From the NCBI GenBank assembly GCA_023227835.1, contig JALOCI010000002.1, positions 1 through 64,000 of the forward strand: a stretch of DNA of 64,000 bases. The letters are read 5' to 3'. The notes beneath the pieces are model-generated. The model was not told the DNA's origin, made no database searches, and worked only from the letters and a program-made list of their open reading frames with translations. This stretch comes from Bacteroidales bacterium. Lineage in GTDB: Bacteria > Bacteroidota > Bacteroidia > Bacteroidales > UBA932. Both the position numbers and the translations under genes were made by a program. Below are positions 23,695 through 33,419 of the stretch, one piece after another (position 1 is the first letter of the stretch; every line of letters starts with the position of its first letter).

Positions 23695-26502
23695 CTATTT
23701 CTTGGTGCCGTTCATAATAATCTCCATCTGGTTGCCCTGTGTAAGGGTGCTCTTTATGAAGCTGTTCACCTTTTCAGGTGTCATGTTTTTAAGTGCAGGC
23801 TCATAAGTTGTGTGCATATCCTTGCCCAACAGATAGCGGTTTGTCAGTACCGACAACCAGTAGTTATTTTCCCTAAGATTTTGGGTGTAACTCTTCTGCA
23901 TATACTCTACAACTTTTGAGAAATCGGTCTTATCAATACCGTTTGACATTACATTGTCTATCTCTTTCTGTGCTCTTGCAAGCAGTCTGTCCTTTATAGC
24001 CACGTCAGTATCAAATGCATACAGGAACAAGAAGTAATCTTCAGGATAGTAGTTAACAGACATATTTACACCAACTCCGTATGTTCCGCCTTCATCCTCA
24101 CGTATAGACCTGGTAAACACCTGGTCAAATATCTGTTTTGTGATATCAGCCATAATCCTGTTTTCAACATTAAATGCTGTTTTGCCGGAATAGATCTTGT
24201 AAACAGATGACTTAGGTGTCTGCATCTCTTTTTCGAAATGTTTTACTATATTACCTTTAGCAGGTATGTTCTTGAGGTTTTTCCAGTCCTCTTTCTTTGA
24301 CTTGTTTGCTGGTAAAGATCCGATGTATGTCTCAACAAGCGGTTTTGCGGTTGCAAGATCAATATTTCCAACGAAAACAAATGTGAAGTCCGCAGCATTA
24401 GAGAAACGTTCCTTTACAATCTGTAGAGCCTTTGTGTAATCCAACTTGTCAACATCCTGTAAAGTGAGTCTGTTTGTGTAAGGATTGTTGCTGAATAGTG
24501 TAGTTGTTATTGTATCCTGTAAAGCCATCATAGGCTCAGCCTCCATATTCTGCAACTGGGCTTTGGTTCTTGTTAAAAATGAATTGTATGCCTCGTCATC
24601 TCTTCTGATATCGGTAAAGGTGAGATAAAGGAGCTGCATGAATGTTTCCAGGTCTTTAGGGGAAGCGGAACCGCCTATTTTCTCAACGTTTGTTCCAACA
24701 TTAGGATTAATGCTGACATTTTTCCCGGCCAGTCTCTTTTTGAGATCCACCGCGCTGAACTTGCCGAGGCCACCAAGGTTGGCAACGTCGTTAAGTATCT
24801 TTGTATTCAATACATTTTCCGGAGCTGTAAGCGAGTATCCGCCACGGCTTGCGGCTGTGAAGATGATCTGATCCTCTTTGAAATCAGTTTTCTTTAACAC
24901 AACGGTTGCTCCGTTTGACAAAGTCCATACAACGGCTCCGGTAATTGGCTCGGTTGTCTCCTTAACCACCTTGCCGGCTTTTGGTGCAACAGGAACAAGA
25001 GGTTCATTGGAAACAGTCTCCTTGTATGCCTCGACAGAGTCTTTAAGTGCACTCTCATATAGGGCAAGCATCTCCTCTTTTGTAGGAACCTTCAAACCCT
25101 CTTTCTGAGGCATCATTGTGAACATTACAACATTTTCACGGGTCGGAAGAGATTTTGCGTATGTGTTAACCTGATCCAGTGTTATAGCCGGTGCTATCTG
25201 CTGCATCATGGTGTATTCCATCTCAATGCCAGGCATGGCTTCTCCGGAAAGGAAATGATTTACTATATTATTAACATAGAAATCGTTTTTCTGAGTTTCA
25301 CGTTCCTTGTAAATCTTCTCCAGTCTGCTGGTGTAGTTGGCACGTGCTCTCTCATATTCAGATGCTGTAAATCCGAATTGCCTTACTCTCTCAGCCTCAT
25401 TTATTATTGTTCTTACAGCTCTGTCAAGTTGCCCTTCCCTTGCCACAACATTTAGCATAAAAGCATCCTTGGTCTGGGCTATGAAAAAGTCGCCATAATC
25501 GGCACCTGCACCTGCAAAAGGTGGGTCAGCCTTCTGAGAAAGCTCGGAAAGACGGGAGTTCATCATAGAAACAACCATATTGTTCATGTAGTCTATCGCC
25601 AGTTGTGCAATGGTTGGCCGAAGCTCCTTAGGAACAACATCGTGTTTGTACATAAGGTAAAACTCAGTAGATGTCGATTCCGGATCGCTTGCAATTGATA
25701 TAATAGGGTCGGTGTTGTTCTCTACTGCAAACTGAGTCCTTTCGGCAGGGTCACTTTTCTTTGGAACGGAGCTGAATAGAGATTTAATCTGATTCTCAAC
25801 GGCAACAGGATCTATATCTCCGACAACAACTATGCCCTGAAGATCAGGTCTATACCATTTGTGATAGTAGTCTCTGAGATCTTTGTACGAAAAATTGTTT
25901 ATAACATCAAGAAGGCCAATTGGAAGCCTTACTCCATATCTGTTACCAGGATATATTTCAGGAAGTATTTTCTCATACATTCGGAGTGTTGCGCTGCTTC
26001 TTGTCCTTAACTCTTCCCTTATAACTCCGCGTTCATTGTCAATATCCTCATCCTTGAGTGATATGGCACAAGACCAGTCATAAAGAATAAGAAGACAAGA
26101 GTCTATAATCCCCTGTCTTTTAACGGGTACATTGGAGATGTTATAGACAGTCTGATCGATTGAGGTATATGCGTTCAGATTCTCACCGAACTTAACACCT
26201 ATTTTTTCGAGGTATGAGATTATCCCATTTCCGGGGAAATTCTTGGAGCCGTTAAAACACATGTGTTCCAGGAAGTGAGCAAGGCCTCTTTGACTCTCCT
26301 CTTCTAGAATGGAACCAACTTTTTGGACAATGTAGAATTCCGCCTGACCTTTAGGTTCAGAATTCTTGACCACGAAATAGGTAAGGCCATTGTCAAGCTT
26401 ACCTGTTCTAACCTTTGGATCTAAAGGCAGGGTCTGCGGTGTCTGTGCAGATGCAAGCAATGTCATTGCCAGGACTACCGCCAGGGTGAAAATTTTTTTC
26501 AT
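23695..26502 (-). CDS. M16 family zinc metallopeptidase, two-module form
   Basis: A 935-residue exported peptidase with signal peptide M-K-K-I-F-T-L ... A-S-A-Q (~19). The first M16 module carries the inverted zinc motif H-F-L-E-H (about residues 76-80, in R-G-L-A-H-F-L-E-H-M-C-F) and the distal Glu region N-E-R-G-V-I-R-E-E. The second half (from about residue 520) is the non-catalytic module, with R-G-G-Y-S-L and F-T-F-V-F-V-G-N-I-D. Together they form the clamshell of pitrilysin/insulinase-like enzymes. It probably degrades peptides in the periplasm. Divergent from the TPR gene at 26642; a -7 TATATTTG on this strand (26548-26541) lies 38 bp before its start. Confidence 0.93.
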   Translation of the reverse strand: MKKIFTLAVVLAMTLLASAQTPQTLPLDPKVRTGKLDNGLTYFVVKNSEPKGQAEFYIVQKVGSILEEESQRGLAHFLEHMCFNGSKNFPGNGIISYLEKIGVKFGENLNAYTSIDQTVYNISNVPVKRQGIIDSCLLILYDWSCAISLKDEDIDNERGVIREELRTRSSATLRMYEKILPEIYPGNRYGVRLPIGLLDVINNFSYKDLRDYYHKWYRPDLQGIVVVGDIDPVAVENQIKSLFSSVPKKSDPAERTQFAVENNTDPIISIASDPESTSTEFYLMYKHDVVPKELRPTIAQLAIDYMNNMVVSMMNSRLSELSQKADPPFAGAGADYGDFFIAQTKDAFMLNVVAREGQLDRAVRTIINEAERVRQFGFTASEYERARANYTSRLEKIYKERETQKNDFYVNNIVNHFLSGEAMPGIEMEYTMMQQIAPAITLDQVNTYAKSLPTRENVVMFTMMPQKEGLKVPTKEEMLALYESALKDSVEAYKETVSNEPLVPVAPKAGKVVKETTEPITGAVVWTLSNGATVVLKKTDFKEDQIIFTAASRGGYSLTAPENVLNTKILNDVANLGGLGKFSAVDLKKRLAGKNVSINPNVGTNVEKIGGSASPKDLETFMQLLYLTFTDIRRDDEAYNSFLTRTKAQLQNMEAEPMMALQDTITTTLFSNNPYTNRLTLQDVDKLDYTKALQIVKERFSNAADFTFVFVGNIDLATAKPLVETYIGSLPANKSKKEDWKNLKNIPAKGNIVKHFEKEMQTPKSSVYKIYSGKTAFNVENRIMADITKQIFDQVFTRSIREDEGGTYGVGVNMSVNYYPEDYFLFLYAFDTDVAIKDRLLARAQKEIDNVMSNGIDKTDFSKVVEYMQKSYTQNLRENNYWLSVLTNRYLLGKDMHTTYEPALKNMTPEKVNSFIKSTLTQGNQMEIIMNGTKK

Positions 26503-26556
26503 TTTTGTTAATTGGTTTTTTTAATCTAGTCTAGTCAAGGCAAATATAGGGATAAT

Positions 26557-26588
26557 TTTGCATCCTATTTGCCTTTTTATTATTTTTG
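26557..26588 (+). promoter_or_regulatory. Canonical Bacteroidota promoter
   Basis: TTTG (26557-26560), a 20-base spacer, then TATTTTTG (26581-26588). It drives the TPR gene starting at 26642 and probably the downstream genes as far as trmB. Confidence 0.75.
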
Positions 26589-26641
26589 CAAATACCGGAT
26601 ACTTTCAAATTAATACTTTTACAAATTTAAAATAGATCAAA

Positions 26642-27601
26642 ATGAAAAAAATCAGGACATTTTTCGCAGTTTGTGTGTTCTCTATCCTCTCTTTTGCTAC
26701 AATGTACGGGCAAGATATGGCTGCTGCAATGGAAACATACAACGCCGGAGCTACCGCACTAAATGCAAGTAATTATACATTGGCAATCGAGTCATTTAAC
26801 AAGGCGATCAAGATGTTCGAGTCTTTGGGAGAGCTGGATGAACAAGGTACTTCTACATTGAAAGCATGCAAAGAGGTGTTACCTCAAATTTATTTGAGAT
26901 ATGGCAAAGAGTTGGCTGCAAAGAAGGAATATGGCGGAGCAATCGATCAACTTGGCAAAGCTGTAGAGATATCAAAAAAATACATTAATCCCGAAGTTAG
27001 TAAAGAGGCCGGGGAACTGATTCCTCAACTTGTCATGGCTGAGGCAAACGACAATATGAATATGGGACTTTTTAACGAGGCTATAGCCGGTTACAACAAG
27101 GCTCTTACATATAATCCCAATGACTCGGATGCTTATCTGAGAATTGGTATGGCGCAGACAAAATTAAACAATGAGGATGCTGCGGTGGCAGCTCTTACAA
27201 AAGCAATAGAGCTCGGCGAGAAAGAAAATGCGTCAAAACTCCTGTCCACTATGTATTTGAAGAAAGCGGCTGCTGCATTCCAAGCGAAGAACAATGCAGA
27301 GGCGTTTTCTATGGCCAAGAAATCGATTGAGTACTTTGAAACAGTGCAGGGCAATCAGATACTTGGACTTACTGCAATGCAACTAAAAAAGTACGATGAT
27401 GCAATACCGGCACTTGAGGCATACCTTGCACAGAGTGAAAATATAAAAAATAAGACATCGTATCTGTTTAACCTTGCTGCCGCTTATGAGGCAAAAGGCA
27501 ATAATGCAAAAGCCTGCGGTTATTATAAACAAGTGGTTTCTGATCCAAAATACAAAGCTGCGGTTGAATATAAAATGAACAACGTGCTTAAGTGCAAATA
27601 A
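26642..27601 (+). CDS. Secreted TPR protein
   Basis: A 319-residue exported protein (signal peptide ending M-Y-G-Q, ~24). The mature chain is almost entirely tetratricopeptide repeats: A-L-N-A-S-N-Y-T-L-A-I-E-S-F-N-K-A, G-L-F-N-E-A-I-A-G-Y-N-K-A-L-T-Y-N-P-N and A-Y-L-R-I-G-M-A-Q-T-K-L mark typical A/B helices, and the last units hold A-K-A-C-G-Y-Y-K-Q-V. TPRs are protein-protein scaffolds; the partner is unknown. Its 3' end overlaps the GTG start of the U32 gene by 10 bp. Confidence 0.88.
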   Translation: MKKIRTFFAVCVFSILSFATMYGQDMAAAMETYNAGATALNASNYTLAIESFNKAIKMFESLGELDEQGTSTLKACKEVLPQIYLRYGKELAAKKEYGGAIDQLGKAVEISKKYINPEVSKEAGELIPQLVMAEANDNMNMGLFNEAIAGYNKALTYNPNDSDAYLRIGMAQTKLNNEDAAVAALTKAIELGEKENASKLLSTMYLKKAAAAFQAKNNAEAFSMAKKSIEYFETVQGNQILGLTAMQLKKYDDAIPALEAYLAQSENIKNKTSYLFNLAAAYEAKGNNAKACGYYKQVVSDPKYKAAVEYKMNNVLKCK

Positions 27602-29466
27602 AAAAATTAGAGCTTCTTGCTCCTGCTAAAAATAGGGACATCGGCATTGCAGCGGTAAACTGTGGTGCCGATGCTCTCTATATTGCCGGCCCGTCTTTCG
27701 GTGCCAGAGAGTCTGCCTCAAACCCGATTGAGGATATTGAAGCTTTATGTACGTATGCTCACAAATATGGTGTCCGGGTTTATCTGACTCTAAATACAAT
27801 CTTGTATGACAGAGAGATAGAGAGAGCAGTCAGAATGGCTCATGAAGCATATAACGCAGGTTGTGACGCTCTTATTATTCAGGATCTCGGTTTGCTGAAT
27901 ACAGACCTTCCTCCTGTTCCTCTGTTTGCATCAACGCAAACAAATAACAGAACAGCAGAGCAGGTATCAATGATGGAATCACTGGGATTTAACCGTGTGA
28001 TATTGGCCAGGGAACTTTCCCTTGAGCAAATAAAGGATATAAGGGCAAAAACCGGCATAGAGCTAGAGACATTTATACACGGGGCTCTTTGTGTCTCTTA
28101 CAGTGGTCAGTGCTATCTTAGCAGCCATATTACCGGCAGAAGTGCCAACAGAGGAGAATGCGCTCAACCATGTCGTTCCAATTATAACCTTCTCGACGGG
28201 AACGGAAGGACTCTTGTAAAGAATAAACCTCTGCTATCACTTAAAGATCTAAATCTGAGCAGCCATATTAATGATTTAGTGGAGGCAGGGGTAACATCTT
28301 TCAAAATTGAAGGGAGATTGAAGAATGTTTCCTATATAAAAAATATAGTCAGATATTACAGGGAGACAATTGACGATATAATAGAAAACCGGATACGCGA
28401 CAAAGAAGGGGCTCAATTCATACACTCTTCGTACGGAAAGTTATACGGAGGATTTACTCCCAGACCGGACCTTACATTCAACAGAGGATATACAGAACTA
28501 TATATTGACGGCAAGAGAGAGATGTGGCAGAGTGGGGAAAGTGCAAAAAACAAGGGAGAATACATTGGAAAGGTAAGGAATTTTAAAGAGCGGAGGGGTG
28601 GAAACTTCACATTTGAATATGCCTCTAAAGTTTTATTGGAAAATGGAGACGGACTGTGCTTTGTGACTCCCTCGGGGGAGGTTGTGGGAACAAGGGCAAA
28701 TGTTGTCTCAGGCAATGTTGTGACAACAAATGGAACAGAGGGAGTACCTGTCGGTTCTGAAATATACAGAAATTTCAATAACAGTTTTGAAAGGGAGTTG
28801 GAGAGCAATATGCCTGACAGACTTCTGAAAGTCCTGGTTGATTTCATATATCAGGACGATGTGTGCCGGTTGCAGTGTGTGTGTGAAGACGGAGAAGAGT
28901 GCAGCGTTTTAATCGGGAGTGATTTCGGAATCGCTGATAAGCAGGAGCGTGCAAGGGAAAGTATTAAGATGCAGCTCGGAAAAGCATCAGATATATACTC
29001 TTTTGAAGTAAGGGATATAAAAGCAGAGTTGCTGCCTTTTTTCCCGATATCAGTTTTAAATAATGGAAGGAGAGCTCTTGCAGATGAGCTGAACAGACGA
29101 AGGGCGGAAAGAAATGCAAAAGAGAGAATTGAAACGGGTACCACAGCAGCCTTGTTGCGAAAAAAGGCAGATTACAGGGGCTTATTGCCTGTTGAACCGG
29201 ATTATAGATATAATATATCCAACTCTTATTCAGAAGAGTTATACAAATCTCTAGGAGCAGGGAGTATTGAGATGGCTTATGAGATATCAAGACCGCCATC
29301 TGTAGAGTTAATGAGGTGTAAATACTGTATACGCCACGAACTTGGTATTTGTCTAAAAGAGGAATCCGGGAAAAAAGTTGGGACTACCCTCTATTTAGAA
29401 AACAACGGGAAAAAGTACAGACTTTTGTTCGATTGTAAAAATTGTGAAATGGTTATCTTTGGCTAA
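27592..29466 (+). CDS. U32 peptidase family protein (RlhA/YdcP-like, RNA hydroxylation)
   Basis: A 624-residue protein starting at GTG (27592) inside the end of the TPR gene. The N-terminal TIM-barrel-like half has the U32 signatures L-E-L-L-A-P-A-K-N-R-D, A-D-A-L-Y-I-A-G-P-S-F-G-A-R, E-T-F-I-H-G-A-L-C-V-S-Y-S-G-Q-C-Y-L-S and R-G-E-C-A-Q-P-C-R. The long C-terminal half (DUF3656-like) ends in a Cys set, C-K-Y-C-I-R-H-E-L-G-I-C. The E. coli relative of this size, RlhA, hydroxylates C2501 of 23S rRNA; shorter TrhP acts on tRNA wobble uridine. The length favours the RlhA type. The 'peptidase' label is historical. Confidence 0.82.
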   Translation: MQIKKLELLAPAKNRDIGIAAVNCGADALYIAGPSFGARESASNPIEDIEALCTYAHKYGVRVYLTLNTILYDREIERAVRMAHEAYNAGCDALIIQDLGLLNTDLPPVPLFASTQTNNRTAEQVSMMESLGFNRVILARELSLEQIKDIRAKTGIELETFIHGALCVSYSGQCYLSSHITGRSANRGECAQPCRSNYNLLDGNGRTLVKNKPLLSLKDLNLSSHINDLVEAGVTSFKIEGRLKNVSYIKNIVRYYRETIDDIIENRIRDKEGAQFIHSSYGKLYGGFTPRPDLTFNRGYTELYIDGKREMWQSGESAKNKGEYIGKVRNFKERRGGNFTFEYASKVLLENGDGLCFVTPSGEVVGTRANVVSGNVVTTNGTEGVPVGSEIYRNFNNSFERELESNMPDRLLKVLVDFIYQDDVCRLQCVCEDGEECSVLIGSDFGIADKQERARESIKMQLGKASDIYSFEVRDIKAELLPFFPISVLNNGRRALADELNRRRAERNAKERIETGTTAALLRKKADYRGLLPVEPDYRYNISNSYSEELYKSLGAGSIEMAYEISRPPSVELMRCKYCIRHELGICLKEESGKKVGTTLYLENNGKKYRLLFDCKNCEMVIFG

Positions 29467-29475
29467 AATAAAGTA

Positions 29476-30603
29476 ATGAGATTTTCTGATATAACAGGAC
29501 ATGACAAGTTGAAGCAGCAGCTTATCAAACTTTCAAACGAAGGAAGGGTGAGCCATGCAGTCCTTTTCTGCGAGGAGCCCGGTTATGGGGCTTTAGCGCT
29601 GGCACTTGCCTTTGCCCAATATAACTCATGCCCTCACAAAAACGGAGAGGATTCTTGCGGCACATGTCCTACATGCAATAAATTCCAGAAGATGATTCAT
29701 CCGGATCTTCATTTTGCTGTTCCTGTTAGTGCCACAAAGAAGATTACCGCAGACAAGAAGCCGGTAACAGACATGTTTATTGACGAGTGGAGAAAGGCAA
29801 TTTCGGCAAACCCTGAAATTTCCGAACAAGAGTGGTATGATGCTATCGGAATCGAAAATAAACAAGGAATTATCGGTGTCAATGAAGCAGGACAGATATT
29901 GAAAAAGCTCAATTTCCGGGCTTTTGAGGGGGGAGATAAGTACATGATAATATGGCTGCCAGAGAGGATGAATCAGGAGGCGGCAAACAAGCTTTTAAAA
30001 CTTATTGAAGAACCGCCTGCCGGGACTTATATTTTTATGGTAACACAGGCTCCTGAGAGGATAATAACGACTATTCTGTCCCGATGTCAGATTGTAAGAG
30101 TTATGCCTATTGAGCAGAATGTTCTTGCAAAACATCTGGAAGAAGCATCAGGACTCTCTTCTGAGGATGCTCTCCTTTGGTCAAGGATATCAAGCGGCAG
30201 CCTGAGTAAAGCCAGGGAGATGATCAGTTCGGACATCGAAGCAGGAGAGGATCATGAGATACTGATAAAGTTGCTTGATGCCTGCTCTTCGAAGGATATG
30301 ACGAGAGTTATACAGGTATGGGAAAGAGTTGCTGGATTTAACAGAGAGAAGCAGAAGGATTTTTGCTACTATGCTTTGGAATTTCTGAGAGAGTTGTACA
30401 TCACAAGCCTTGGACTGCCGGAAATTGCAAACATTCCTCTACACAGACGCGAAGTTGTGTTAACATGGGTAAAAAAAATAAAACCTTCGTTTTACCAGAA
30501 AAGCTATGATGTTTTAAACAATGCACTGAAAGACATTGAAAGAAATGTTAATTCCAAGTATATTTTTGCTGATGTGAGTAACCGCTTTTTTCTATCTTTG
30601 TAG
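29476..30603 (+). CDS. holB: DNA polymerase III subunit delta'
   Basis: A 375-residue clamp-loader component. The opening F-S-D-I-T-G-H-D-K-L-K-Q-Q-L and S-H-A-V-L-F are typical. The usual ATP loop is altered (E-E-P-G-Y-G-A-L-A-L-A), as expected for delta', which does not hydrolyse ATP. A four-Cys zinc module (C-P-H ... C-G-T-C-P-T-C) and the sensor region M-N-Q-E-A-A-N-K-L-L-K-L-I-E-E-P-P-A-G-T are present, with S-R-C-Q after it. It loads the sliding clamp during replication. Starts 9 bp after the U32 gene. Confidence 0.93.
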   Translation: MRFSDITGHDKLKQQLIKLSNEGRVSHAVLFCEEPGYGALALALAFAQYNSCPHKNGEDSCGTCPTCNKFQKMIHPDLHFAVPVSATKKITADKKPVTDMFIDEWRKAISANPEISEQEWYDAIGIENKQGIIGVNEAGQILKKLNFRAFEGGDKYMIIWLPERMNQEAANKLLKLIEEPPAGTYIFMVTQAPERIITTILSRCQIVRVMPIEQNVLAKHLEEASGLSSEDALLWSRISSGSLSKAREMISSDIEAGEDHEILIKLLDACSSKDMTRVIQVWERVAGFNREKQKDFCYYALEFLRELYITSLGLPEIANIPLHRREVVLTWVKKIKPSFYQKSYDVLNNALKDIERNVNSKYIFADVSNRFFLSL

Positions 30604-30611
30604 TTATTATT

Positions 30612-31763
30612 ATGAAAGATCAAGAAATTATAAATGATTGTTCGAGGGGTTGCAAGACCTTGAAGGATCAGGACGAAGAGATCAAAGTCCGTTACAGCAA
30701 AGGATGCTGTAAGCTGAGTGTATTTGATTGGCTTCAAGGAATCACAGATGAACAGGCTAAGGATTTGTATGAGGTACGTTTCAAGAATACCAGAAAATCA
30801 TTCTATAAAAACACTTCAGGACAACAGATAGAGGTTGGAGATATTGTTACCGTAGAGGCAACAAACGGTCACGATGTTGGGATAATTACACTGTCCGGGC
30901 CAGTTATACTTGCACAGCTCAGACGTAATAATATTGATTCCGAAAAATTCGAATTCAAGAAGATATATCGTAAAGCAAAAGGCCTTGACATAGAGAGGTG
31001 GCAAGAAGCTATATCCAGAGAGCACAAGACAATGATCCGCTCCAGACAGATTGCAGCATCTTTGGGTTTGAGCATGAAGATAGGCGATGTTGAATTTCAG
31101 GGAGACGGTACAAAGGCTATATTCTATTATATCGCGGATGAGAGGGTAGATTTCAGACAACTTATTCGTTTATTCGCTGAAGAGTTCAAGATCAGGATAG
31201 AGATGAGACAGATAGGCGCAAGACAAGAGGCGGGGCTTATCGGCGGTATCGGCGTATGCGGTCAGGAACTTTGCTGTGCGAGGTTTATGTCGGATTTCCA
31301 GTCCATAACCACACAAGCAGCCAGATGCCAGGACTTGTCACTTAATCCTCAGAAACTTGCGGGTCAGTGCAGTAAGCTTAAATGTTGCATAAATTATGAG
31401 GCTGCAGTTTACATTGATGCCCATTCAACAATGCCGGTTGTCAAAGCACCTCTTGATACTGACGAAGGGCCGGCTTTCCTTGTAAAGACAGATGTCCTGA
31501 AAGGGATTATGTGGTTCTCGTATGAGCAGAATAGTATGGCCGGAATGTTTCCGATTACTTTTGAATGTGTCAGGGAGATTCTTAAACAAAACCGCAGAGG
31601 TGTAAAGGTTCCCGACCTCAGACCGGACAAAGATGCCGGTCCTGAATTTAAAAGTGCTGTCGGTGAGGGGAGCATATCGAGGTTTGATGAGGAGAAAAGA
31701 GGAAATCGCAATAACCACAAAAAGAAAAAGAAGCAATCTCCCAAAAAAGGCAATGAGAATTAA
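30612..31763 (+). CDS. ricT: PSP1 domain protein RicT
   Basis: A 383-residue protein with the PSP1/RicT core: G-D-I-V-T-V-E, later I-G-D-V-E-F-Q-G-D-G, D-F-R-Q-L-I-R-L-F-A, I-E-M-R-Q-I-G-A-R-Q-E-A and G-G-I-G-V-C-G-Q-E-L-C-C. The S-K-L-K-C-C-I-N-Y-E segment completes the cysteine set that in B. subtilis binds an Fe-S cluster in the Y-complex (RicA/F/T), which affects RNase Y and phosphorelay. The C-terminus is a long lysine-rich tail (K-K-K-K-K-Q). In Bacteroidota it usually lies near gldH and holB, as here. Overlaps gldH by 11 bp. Confidence 0.9.
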   Translation: MKDQEIINDCSRGCKTLKDQDEEIKVRYSKGCCKLSVFDWLQGITDEQAKDLYEVRFKNTRKSFYKNTSGQQIEVGDIVTVEATNGHDVGIITLSGPVILAQLRRNNIDSEKFEFKKIYRKAKGLDIERWQEAISREHKTMIRSRQIAASLGLSMKIGDVEFQGDGTKAIFYYIADERVDFRQLIRLFAEEFKIRIEMRQIGARQEAGLIGGIGVCGQELCCARFMSDFQSITTQAARCQDLSLNPQKLAGQCSKLKCCINYEAAVYIDAHSTMPVVKAPLDTDEGPAFLVKTDVLKGIMWFSYEQNSMAGMFPITFECVREILKQNRRGVKVPDLRPDKDAGPEFKSAVGEGSISRFDEEKRGNRNNHKKKKKQSPKKGNEN

Positions 31764-32181
31764 GGTCAAAGTGCTACTGTTGACGCTGGTCTCGGTTATT
31801 CTGTGCTCTTGTTCAAACGGTAAACCAGAACCGGATGTACAATGGTTTCGTCTTATCAACAGAAATGCCGGAAAAACTTATAATATCGACTTTACCTTAA
31901 GGGTATCCAGAGCATATAAAGGTAAAGAGCTGCCCCTGCGGCTGGAGATACTTTCTCCCACGGGAAAAAGATATTCAGACACGTTAAGAATACCTGTTAA
32001 GGACAATACACACAATCACTCTGTGAACATAATATCCAGCGGAATCTGGAATGATATAATCTGGCACTACAGGAAAGATGCCTCTTTTCCTGAAACCGGG
32101 AAATGGTTGTTTACCGTATATTATATTGATCCCGAAAAGAAAAAGGGGATGGTTGAGGCATTAGAAATGAGGATACAATAA
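31753..32181 (+). CDS. gldH: Gliding motility lipoprotein GldH
   Basis: A 142-residue lipoprotein. The start is set at 31753 (M-R-I-K-V-K-V) because it gives a proper lipoprotein signal with lipobox I-L-C-S-C; longer frames run through the ricT tail. GldH features: W-F-R-L-I-N near residue 30, F-T-L-R-V-S, P-L-R-L-E-I-L-S-P-T-G and late G-K-W-L-F-T-V-Y. In Flavobacterium GldH is needed for gliding and type IX secretion; non-gliding Bacteroidales keep it, so an envelope role beyond motility is likely. Lies between ricT and trmB, 2 bp before trmB. Confidence 0.82.
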   Translation: MRIKVKVLLLTLVSVILCSCSNGKPEPDVQWFRLINRNAGKTYNIDFTLRVSRAYKGKELPLRLEILSPTGKRYSDTLRIPVKDNTHNHSVNIISSGIWNDIIWHYRKDASFPETGKWLFTVYYIDPEKKKGMVEALEMRIQ

Positions 32182-32183
32182 AG

Positions 32184-32858
32184 ATGGGAAAAGACAAGCT
32201 AAAAAGATTTGCCGAGAATGACACTTTCGGTAACCTGTATCAACCCGATTTCGATGAGGTTTTCAGGAAAGAATACAGATTGAAAGGTAAGTGGAAAGAG
32301 GAGGTATTTAAAAATCAGAATCCGATTGTGCTTGAGCTTGGCTGCGGAAGAGGGGAGTATACGGTTGAGATGGCGAGGAGAAATCCTAATATCAACTATA
32401 TGGGCATAGATATTAAAGGGGCAAGGTTGTGGAGAGGCGCAAAGAGTGCCATTGAAGAGAAGCTGGACAATGTGGCATTTGTTCGTTGCAGGATTGAGTT
32501 TATAGAGAATCTGTTTGAAAGAGATGAAATCTCCTCAATCTGGATAACATTTGCAGACCCTCAGATAAACAGGGAAAATAAAAGGTTGACAGGTCCCGTG
32601 TTTCTTGAGAGATATAAAAAATTCCTTGAGCCCGGAGGAATAATTAATCTGAAAACTGACAGCAGTTTTTTGCATGAATACACTCTAGAACTCGCAAAAG
32701 AGTGTAACTATGAGATTATTGAGGCAAATAATGACATTTACGGCACCGGCAGAGCAGAAGGGCTTCTCACAATAAGAACACATTATGAAGAGCATTTTCT
32801 GTCGCAGGGTTTCCCGATAACCTACATGGCTTTCAGGATTACTCCGAAACCTCTCTAG
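32184..32858 (+). CDS. trmB: tRNA (guanine-N7-)-methyltransferase
   Basis: A 224-residue SAM-dependent enzyme that methylates G46 in the tRNA variable loop. The SAM motif L-E-L-G-C-G-R-G-E-Y-T is near residue 51, G-I-D-I-K-G-A-R-L-W-R-G near 75, and I-W-I-T-F-A-D-P-Q near 118 matches the TrmB catalytic Asp region (F-x-D-P). L-K-T-D-S follows near 160. Normal length. The last 20 bp overlap the convergent membrane-protein gene. Confidence 0.93.
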   Translation: MGKDKLKRFAENDTFGNLYQPDFDEVFRKEYRLKGKWKEEVFKNQNPIVLELGCGRGEYTVEMARRNPNINYMGIDIKGARLWRGAKSAIEEKLDNVAFVRCRIEFIENLFERDEISSIWITFADPQINRENKRLTGPVFLERYKKFLEPGGIINLKTDSSFLHEYTLELAKECNYEIIEANNDIYGTGRAEGLLTIRTHYEEHFLSQGFPITYMAFRITPKPL

Positions 32859-33324
32859 TTGCGTATTCTATTGATCTTGCAAGTCTGAACACATCCTTTC
32901 TCATACCTTCAAGGATAATTGGATTGTCGCTGAAATCAACGATAATTGTGTCCTCATACATCCGGAATAATCTTGTGACGGGGGATTTGTGCCTGAAGGT
33001 TATAGTGGTGGCTTCCTGGGCAACAATGATATAGTTGCTGTTTTCAAACACCTTAAGCACTTTCTCTCTCTCCTCGGCAAAAGGATGGTTGAGGTATGCA
33101 CGTTTTTTAATGAAACTTACAAGCGGATATGCAAAAGACATTACAATGAAAAATACCAGCAGTTGTATACCGGTGCCTGCTCTGAAAAGGCTTTCGTAAT
33201 TAAACTCTTTCTGTCCGGAAGTCAATGCAAATATGGTAATAATCAGAAAAAAAACTACTGCCATATATACCAGGTATTTAGCCACTCTTATCAAGTACTT
33301 TTTGAAATCAAAGCTACTTTTCAT
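32839..33324 (-). CDS. Hypothetical inner-membrane protein, 161 aa
   Basis: Unrecognised protein with two membrane helices (about residues 14-35, Y-M-A-V-V-F-F-L-I-I-T-I-F, and 49-68, L-L-V-F-F-I-V-M-S-F-A) and a soluble C-terminal half with alternating strands (N-Y-I-I-V-A-Q-E-A-T-T-I-T-F-R, D-T-I-I-V-D-F-S-D-N-P-I-I-L-E-G). The soluble part resembles bacterial PH-like domains, but that is only an impression. It is convergent with trmB (20-bp overlap) and diverges from the coiled-coil gene at 33420. Confidence 0.7.
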   Translation of the reverse strand: MKSSFDFKKYLIRVAKYLVYMAVVFFLIITIFALTSGQKEFNYESLFRAGTGIQLLVFFIVMSFAYPLVSFIKKRAYLNHPFAEEREKVLKVFENSNYIIVAQEATTITFRHKSPVTRLFRMYEDTIIVDFSDNPIILEGMRKDVFRLARSIEYATREVSE

Positions 33325-33419
33325 AACTGTTTAGATTTAAGAAACGACAACATTATCAACGCAAAGCTAAATAAAAATCTTAAATTTGTTAGTTATTAAG
33401 AATAAATAAAGTCAGAGAC

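Noticed and set aside
31633..31752. Upstream start of gldH
   Set aside because: It would add 40 residues encoded inside the ricT tail and bury the lipoprotein signal; the ATG at 31753 gives a clean lipobox.
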